Assembly (NCBI GenBank): GCA_003150615.1
Contig: QALN01000011.1
Span: 62,001-126,000, forward strand
Direction: 5' to 3'
From: Flavobacteriales bacterium
GTDB lineage: Bacteria > Bacteroidota > Bacteroidia > Flavobacteriales > UBA1820
Length of the DNA stretch: 64,000 nucleotides
Both the position numbers and the translations under genes were made by a program. Numbering within the stretch: position 1 is the stretch's first letter; every line of letters begins with the position of its first letter. Shown in pieces: positions 60,614-64,000 of this stretch. The notes beneath the pieces are model-generated. The model saw only the letters and a list, made by a program, of their open reading frames with translations. It did no database searches and had not been told where the DNA came from.

Positions 60614-60642
60614 TTAGACTGGACTTTTGGGAAAAAGGTTAC
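60614..60642 (-). promoter_or_regulatory. Candidate ECF-sigma promoter of the sigma operon
   Basis: On the minus strand GTAACC (60637-60642), 17-base spacer, GTCTAA (60614-60619), about 55 bases before ATG 60558. The -35 GTAAC and -10 GTCTA shape is typical of self-regulated ECF promoters and differs from the TAnnTTTG housekeeping pattern seen elsewhere in the window. Confidence 0.6.
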
Positions 60643-60694
60643 AATTTTTCCTTTCATAGAAACAAAAAACGGAAAAAACAACGCCGTAACGTTT

Positions 60695-60755
60695 CCGGCA
60701 GCGGATAAAAATAGCCTGCGGACATTGTCCGCAGGCTATTTTTATCCGCTGCCGG
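60695..60755 (-). terminator. Very long perfect palindrome (29-bp stem) after secG
   Basis: Arms 60695-60723 and 60727-60755 are perfect reverse complements with an ATT loop. The inner core is AGCCTGCGGAC and the outer part contains a TATTTTTATCCG strand. It starts 8 bases after the secG stop on the minus strand and lies just upstream of the ECF promoter. Confidence 0.85.
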
Positions 60756-60763
60756 TAGTTATA

Positions 60764-61117
60764 TTACTGTGCAGGTGTGTTTTCCACAGGGAGTTCGGCG
60801 GCAGGTGCCTGCGGTTGTGCCGGGGCGGCCGGGAGTTCCACCTGAGGAGCGCTGTCCAATATTTCGTCCTGTATTCCTGTCTGTTTGCTGTTTTGAAGCG
60901 TCATGGACGACAGTATGGACAATACGACTATCGCTCCGGCCAGTGTCCATGTGGACCTGTCGAGAAATTCGTTCGTCTTCTGAACGCTTCCTATCATCTG
61001 CTGGCTGCCTCCGAAAGTGGTGGCCAAACCGCCTCCTTTGGGGTTCTGTACCATTATGATGACTACCAAAAGAAAGCACACTATGATGATAAGTACCGCG
61101 AAAAATGTGAATGTCAT
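60764..61117 (-). CDS. secG: Preprotein translocase subunit SecG
   Basis: 117 residues. Two transmembrane helices (about 2-22 and 55-75) with the family motif MVQNPKGGGLATTFGGSQQM (about 23-42) between them, followed by a Pro/Ala/Gln-rich tail. Accessory subunit of the SecYEG channel in the inner membrane. Gap to the TPR gene upstream is 5 bases. The order secG, TPR protein, lptE, regulator is one I associate with Bacteroidales. Confidence 0.93.
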   Translation of the reverse strand: MTFTFFAVLIIIVCFLLVVIIMVQNPKGGGLATTFGGSQQMIGSVQKTNEFLDRSTWTLAGAIVVLSILSSMTLQNSKQTGIQDEILDSAPQVELPAAPAQPQAPAAELPVENTPAQ

Positions 61118-61122
61118 GTCTT

Positions 61123-61761
61123 TTAATTTTTTGTTTTGTCTGTAAGTACTTTCAGTTCTTCGATACGATTTGCAAAGAAACTACTTTTTTTCGGATTTTT
61201 CAACATTAAAATACGATAAGCTTCGATTGCGCGGTCGTATTTTTTCTGTTCGGCGTAAATACGGGCGAGCGTTTCGGTCATAAGGGATTCCACGTGGGGC
61301 TCGTACAATTCTCCGTCGGTTTTTTCCGCCGATGCGTAGTTATCGTCGCCGGCTGTTTCGCGTGCCGGTTTTATGCGCGGGTTGGTCTTGATGAATTTGT
61401 CTATGAGTCCTTCTATGCCGGAGGCTCCGCTTTGCTGGTCTTTTATCCAGTCTCCCAACTCGCGAGGGGCGTCCTGTTCCGACGTTACTGCCTGTTCCTT
61501 GGCCTGTTCGTTTTGGTATCCGCCTTTGGTGTTGTTTATCAGTTCGAAAAGTGCGGCTCGGTCAGGAATGTGTATCGCCGCGCGTGCCAGTTCCCGTGGA
61601 AATGAAAAACAGGATGAATTATGGAGCGACTTGAGGTGCGCCATATGCAGAACGTGGCAGTACGGGTATTTTTTCAGGGATTCGGCAATCAGCGATATAT
61701 CCTCCGTGCCGAGCAGGTCGGGACGCGATATGTACTGTATGAGCAAATCTCTGTTTAACAT
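61123..61761 (-). CDS. TPR-type protein of the secG-lptE cluster
   Basis: 212 residues, no signal peptide. N-terminal helical region with the pattern LLIQYISRPDLLGTEDISLIAESLKKYPYCHVLHMAHLKSL, shown here as LKKYPYCHVLHMAHLKSLHN (about 29-48). A polar linker (about 80-150) is followed by a TPR pair (about 155-205; TLARIYAEQKKYDRAIEAYRIL, NPKKSSFFANRIEEL). A conserved hypothetical of Bacteroidales found between lptE and secG. Function unknown; a cytoplasmic adaptor is likely. Confidence 0.8.
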   Translation of the reverse strand: MLNRDLLIQYISRPDLLGTEDISLIAESLKKYPYCHVLHMAHLKSLHNSSCFSFPRELARAAIHIPDRAALFELINNTKGGYQNEQAKEQAVTSEQDAPRELGDWIKDQQSGASGIEGLIDKFIKTNPRIKPARETAGDDNYASAEKTDGELYEPHVESLMTETLARIYAEQKKYDRAIEAYRILMLKNPKKSSFFANRIEELKVLTDKTKN

Positions 61762-61804
61762 TGTTGTGTCCGGTCAGGAGTTTATGGTTGGCGGAGCGGT
61801 AATG

Positions 61805-62374
61805 CTACCATTGTGCCACCGATTGGTTGAAAATATCGTTTGCCAGCAGTTCGACGAGATCGTCCACGGCGGCCTGTTCCTGCGAGCCGCTAAGTGTTTC
61901 GGTTCCCGGTATGTCGGTGAAGTTGCTGAATTCGCGGTCGAAATTCTGCGTTTCGTCCTTGTTGTTGTAGAAACGGACTTTTACGCCTATGGTAAGGCGT
62001 ACTTTGCCGGCTACGGCCTTTCCTGTGGACGGGTCTATGGTGGGTGCTACGGAGGTCTGTTCGTAGCGAGTTATCTCGCCTTCGAGTACCAGGTCGGCAT
62101 CGCTTTTGACCAGAGAAAGGCTGGTGCGGGCGATGAACAGATCCTGAAGTTTTGTTGTGAACTGGCTGCTGAGCACCGGGTTGACAAGCGGTGCGTTGTT
62201 AGGAAAATAGTCTATCTGTATGGTTTTCTCGCCGGAGTTGAGCGATACGCCGGAAAATGAATATATCCCGCACGATTGTGGAATGAAAACGGCTGACGCC
62301 AGCAATAACAATTTTACTGCGGCCTGCCGGAACCGGCTCTTATGTACGATATTATGCAATATGCTATTATTCAC
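61805..62374 (-). CDS. lptE: LptE-family lipopolysaccharide assembly lipoprotein
   Basis: 189 residues. Hydrophobic signal with lipobox PQSC followed by GIYSFSGVSLNSGEKT (about 35-51), the hallmark start of Bacteroidota LptE. The rest alternates beta strands and helices (TIQIDYFPNNAPLVNPVLSS, DADLVLEGEITRYEQTSVAP, LTIGVKVRFYNNKDE). It partners LptD in the outer membrane to insert LPS. Sits 95 bases after the sigma-54-type regulator gene on the same strand. Confidence 0.88.
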   Translation of the reverse strand: MNNSILHNIVHKSRFRQAAVKLLLLASAVFIPQSCGIYSFSGVSLNSGEKTIQIDYFPNNAPLVNPVLSSQFTTKLQDLFIARTSLSLVKSDADLVLEGEITRYEQTSVAPTIDPSTGKAVAGKVRLTIGVKVRFYNNKDETQNFDREFSNFTDIPGTETLSGSQEQAAVDDLVELLANDIFNQSVAQW

Positions 62375-62469
62375 CTGAAACGAATTAGGTATTCCGGCCC
62401 AAAGGTAGTAAAAAGGGCGCGGCTTATATTGTTTCTTAACATTGCGATTTTTCGGCCTTAGGCGTTTTT

Positions 62470-63747
62470 TTACAATCCGTATTGTTTTATTTTACGGTAC
62501 AGCGTGCGTTCGGATATGCCGAGTTCGCGGGCGGCTTCCTTTCTTCTGGACTTGTATTTTTCCAGTGCTTTGCGTATCATTTCTATCTCGTTTTTTTCGA
62601 GTTCGAGAACGGGCGCCGGTTCGTCGTTTTCGTAGTGGTCTATGTCGATTATATCCTTTCCGGATGACCTGCCGGTATCAGTATTTCCTGTTGTTTCCGG
62701 TACTATTATGCCGTTTGAACGGTCTTCGGGGTGGAATGCCGGGAGAGCGCCTATCGTTGGTTGGCCCGGTACTGTTTTGTCGTGAAAAACGAATTGGTTG
62801 TGGCTGCCGTGGCCTATCAATCCGGCCACTATCCTGCGCAGTTCGGCCACTTCGGTTCGCAATTCCATTACGGAGGCGGCTAAAGGTTCGATGTCCTGGC
62901 GGGAATAAGAGTTATGTCCGGCCATGGCTGGAAGGTTGGATCCGAAACCTGGCGACGGAAGGTAACGTTCCAAGTCGCCGGCATCCACGTATTTGTTGGA
63001 CTCCATGATGGATATCTGTTCTGTGAAATTGCGCAACTGGCGTATATTGCCTGGCCAGGGGAATGTTTTTATCATTTCAACGGCGTCGTCCGACAGCCTT
63101 ACCGGGGGCATACGGTATTTCTCGGCAAAATCCGAGGCGAATTTTCTGAACAAAAGGTGTATGTCTTCCCGGCGGCCGCGCAGCGGAGGAAGGAATATCT
63201 CCACCGTGTTGAGCCTGTAATATAAATCCTCGCGGAACCGGCCTTCGTGTATCGCTTTGTCCATGTCGCGGTTGGTAGCCGCAACCACGCGCACATCGGT
63301 TTTCTGTGTTACGGACGAACCTACTTTCATGAATTCTCCCGTTTCCAGCACGCGCAGAAGGCGTACCTGGGTCATAAGAGGCAACTCTCCCACTTCGTCC
63401 AGAAAAATGGTTCCCCCGTCGGCAACTTCAAAATATCCTTTCCTCATGCCGGAAGCTCCGGTGAACGCTCCTTTTTCATGCCCGAAAAGTTCGCTTTCGA
63501 TAGTACCTTCGGGGATGGCTCCGCAGTTTACCGCTATGTACGGTTTGTGCCGGCGGTACGAGAGCGAGTGTATGATGCGGGGGATGTTTTCCTTGCCAAC
63601 GCCGCTTTCGCCTGTTACCAGGACGGAGATGTCCGTAGGGGCTACAATGGCGGCTTTTTCTATCGCGCGGTTCAGTTCCGGCGAATTGCCGATTATGCCG
63701 AAGCGTTGTTTTATTTCCTGTATGTCGGATGATGTTATCGTGCTCAT
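62470..63747 (-). CDS. Sigma-54-interacting transcriptional regulator (AAA+ and Fis-type HTH)
   Basis: 425 residues. No receiver domain; the AAA+ domain starts near residue 14. Walker A is GESGVGKE (about 46-53), the sigma-54 contact loop is FGHEKGAFTGASG (about 88-100), Walker B is GGTIFLDEVGEL, and the arginine-finger region is RFREDLYYRLN. A linker (about 270-375) is followed by a C-terminal Fis-type helix-turn-helix (about 390-425; KSRRKEAARELGISERTLYR). It activates promoters read by sigma-54 RNA polymerase; its targets are unknown. Its promoter region is a diverged copy of the 71-bp repeat found upstream of ettA. Confidence 0.92.
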   Translation of the reverse strand: MSTITSSDIQEIKQRFGIIGNSPELNRAIEKAAIVAPTDISVLVTGESGVGKENIPRIIHSLSYRRHKPYIAVNCGAIPEGTIESELFGHEKGAFTGASGMRKGYFEVADGGTIFLDEVGELPLMTQVRLLRVLETGEFMKVGSSVTQKTDVRVVAATNRDMDKAIHEGRFREDLYYRLNTVEIFLPPLRGRREDIHLLFRKFASDFAEKYRMPPVRLSDDAVEMIKTFPWPGNIRQLRNFTEQISIMESNKYVDAGDLERYLPSPGFGSNLPAMAGHNSYSRQDIEPLAASVMELRTEVAELRRIVAGLIGHGSHNQFVFHDKTVPGQPTIGALPAFHPEDRSNGIIVPETTGNTDTGRSSGKDIIDIDHYENDEPAPVLELEKNEIEMIRKALEKYKSRRKEAARELGISERTLYRKIKQYGL

Positions 63748-63772
63748 TTAAAGAGAAGGGTTAATTCGAGTA

Positions 63773-63850
63773 CAAATATAGTGAAAGCCGAACGCAGAAC
63801 TCAAGTTTACCTGAAGTTATGCTAAGGCGCATCCTATATTATGCAAATAT
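63773..63850 (-). repeat. Fourth copy of the promoter-bearing repeat, upstream of the sigma-54-type regulator
   Basis: The unit begins at 63774 and matches the 28045 units with a few substitutions (GTGAAAGCCGAACGC for GCGAAAGCCGAATGC; TTTACCTGAAG for TTTACTTGAAG). On the minus strand TATATTTG at 63773-63780 is 26 bases before the regulator start, and a second TATATTTG lies at the other end (63844-63851). Confidence 0.8.
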
Positions 63851-63901
63851 ACTCAAATTAACCCTTACTTGCATGACAAAATGTCAGCCTTTTGGAGCGT
63901 G

Positions 63902-64000
63902 TTATTTGTTTCCGAGTAAAAAGTCTAGAGCGTCCAGGTGTTCCTGGTGCGTTTTGAATTTGTTTTTCGTTTTTTTCAGAAAATCTTTCAGTGCTTTTTC
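63902..64000 (-). CDS. C-terminal end of an unidentified gene
   Basis: The last 32 codons before TAA (63902-63904) are open to the window edge. The tail is charged and helical (KALKDFLKKTKNKFK, then HLDALDFLLGNK). It does not look like the end of miaB, which often neighbours this regulator in Bacteroidales. Too short to identify. Confidence 0.55.
   Translation of the reverse strand, partial: EKALKDFLKKTKNKFKTHQEHLDALDFLLGNK

Noticed and set aside
1-64000. tRNA, rRNA, tmRNA or insertion-sequence genes
   Set aside because: No T-loop-like GGTTCGA in intergenic DNA, no rRNA motifs and no transposase or integrase signature found by reading.

Overview
The window looks like chromosomal DNA of a Bacteroidota bacterium, order Bacteroidales, probably gut-associated. 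The reasons are: many genes are preceded by the Bacteroidota -7 promoter box TAnnTTTG; Shine-Dalgarno sequences are largely absent; there is a complete Bat (Bacteroides aerotolerance) operon; and the order secG, TPR protein, lptE, sigma-54-type regulator is one I associate with this group. Isoleucine is very often encoded by ATA, even in fba. The family cannot be fixed from sequence alone. No rRNA, tRNA, CRISPR array, prophage or transposase gene was seen.

Layout. 1-1161: end of a beta-propeller lipoprotein gene and a HAD sugar-phosphatase. 1221-9911 (minus): moxR, DUF58, a small BatD-like membrane protein, batA, batB, batC, batD, batE. 10160-10921: mtnN. 10992-15948 (minus): two glycoside hydrolase lipoproteins (GH106-like and GH127-like) without SusCD. 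16170-18063 (minus): coiled-coil zinc-ribbon-type protein and a Nif3 protein. 18191-22384: two secreted paralogues, an esterase, fructose-bisphosphate aldolase and a methionine sulfoxide reductase. 22385-24140: an AT-rich islet with two unknown genes. 24215-30876: pheS, a ZIP transporter, ettA preceded by tandem promoter-bearing repeats, a frameshifted secreted-protein gene and an M23 peptidase. 31052-34897: a peptidoglycan-peptide salvage operon (NlpC/P60, dipeptide epimerase, transglutaminase-like). 34958-47411: fumarase, a degenerate LytM protein, an outer-membrane protein, tadA-rnr-rpiB, a flavin-binding protein, a CorC/TlyC protein, gpmA, a nitrilase and purB. 47766-57511: rpsA, a secreted protein, class II HMG-CoA reductase, HU, a 29-residue ribosomal-type peptide, rng, an outer-membrane protein, an OmpA-family lipoprotein and glyS. 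57627-64000: a SHOCT-like small protein, rlmH, an ECF sigma-factor operon, secG, a TPR protein, lptE, a sigma-54-type regulator and the end of an unidentified gene.

The most unusual signal is a pair of homologous structured RNA elements on the minus strand (about 50226-50444 and 57909-58117). Each has a TAnnTTTG box, a conserved leader, a long three-part stem, and a predicted pseudoknot between the apical loop and a strand that ends exactly 5 bases before an ATG. The two copies keep the pairing while the bases differ, which points to a selected RNA structure that could gate translation. I do not recognise it as a known family.

Other items worth attention are a 71-bp promoter-bearing repeat (three tandem copies upstream of ettA, one upstream of the sigma-54-type regulator), two very long perfect palindromes (33 and 29 bp stems) at terminator positions, a likely autoregulated ECF promoter, and a secreted-protein gene split by an A7 tract.
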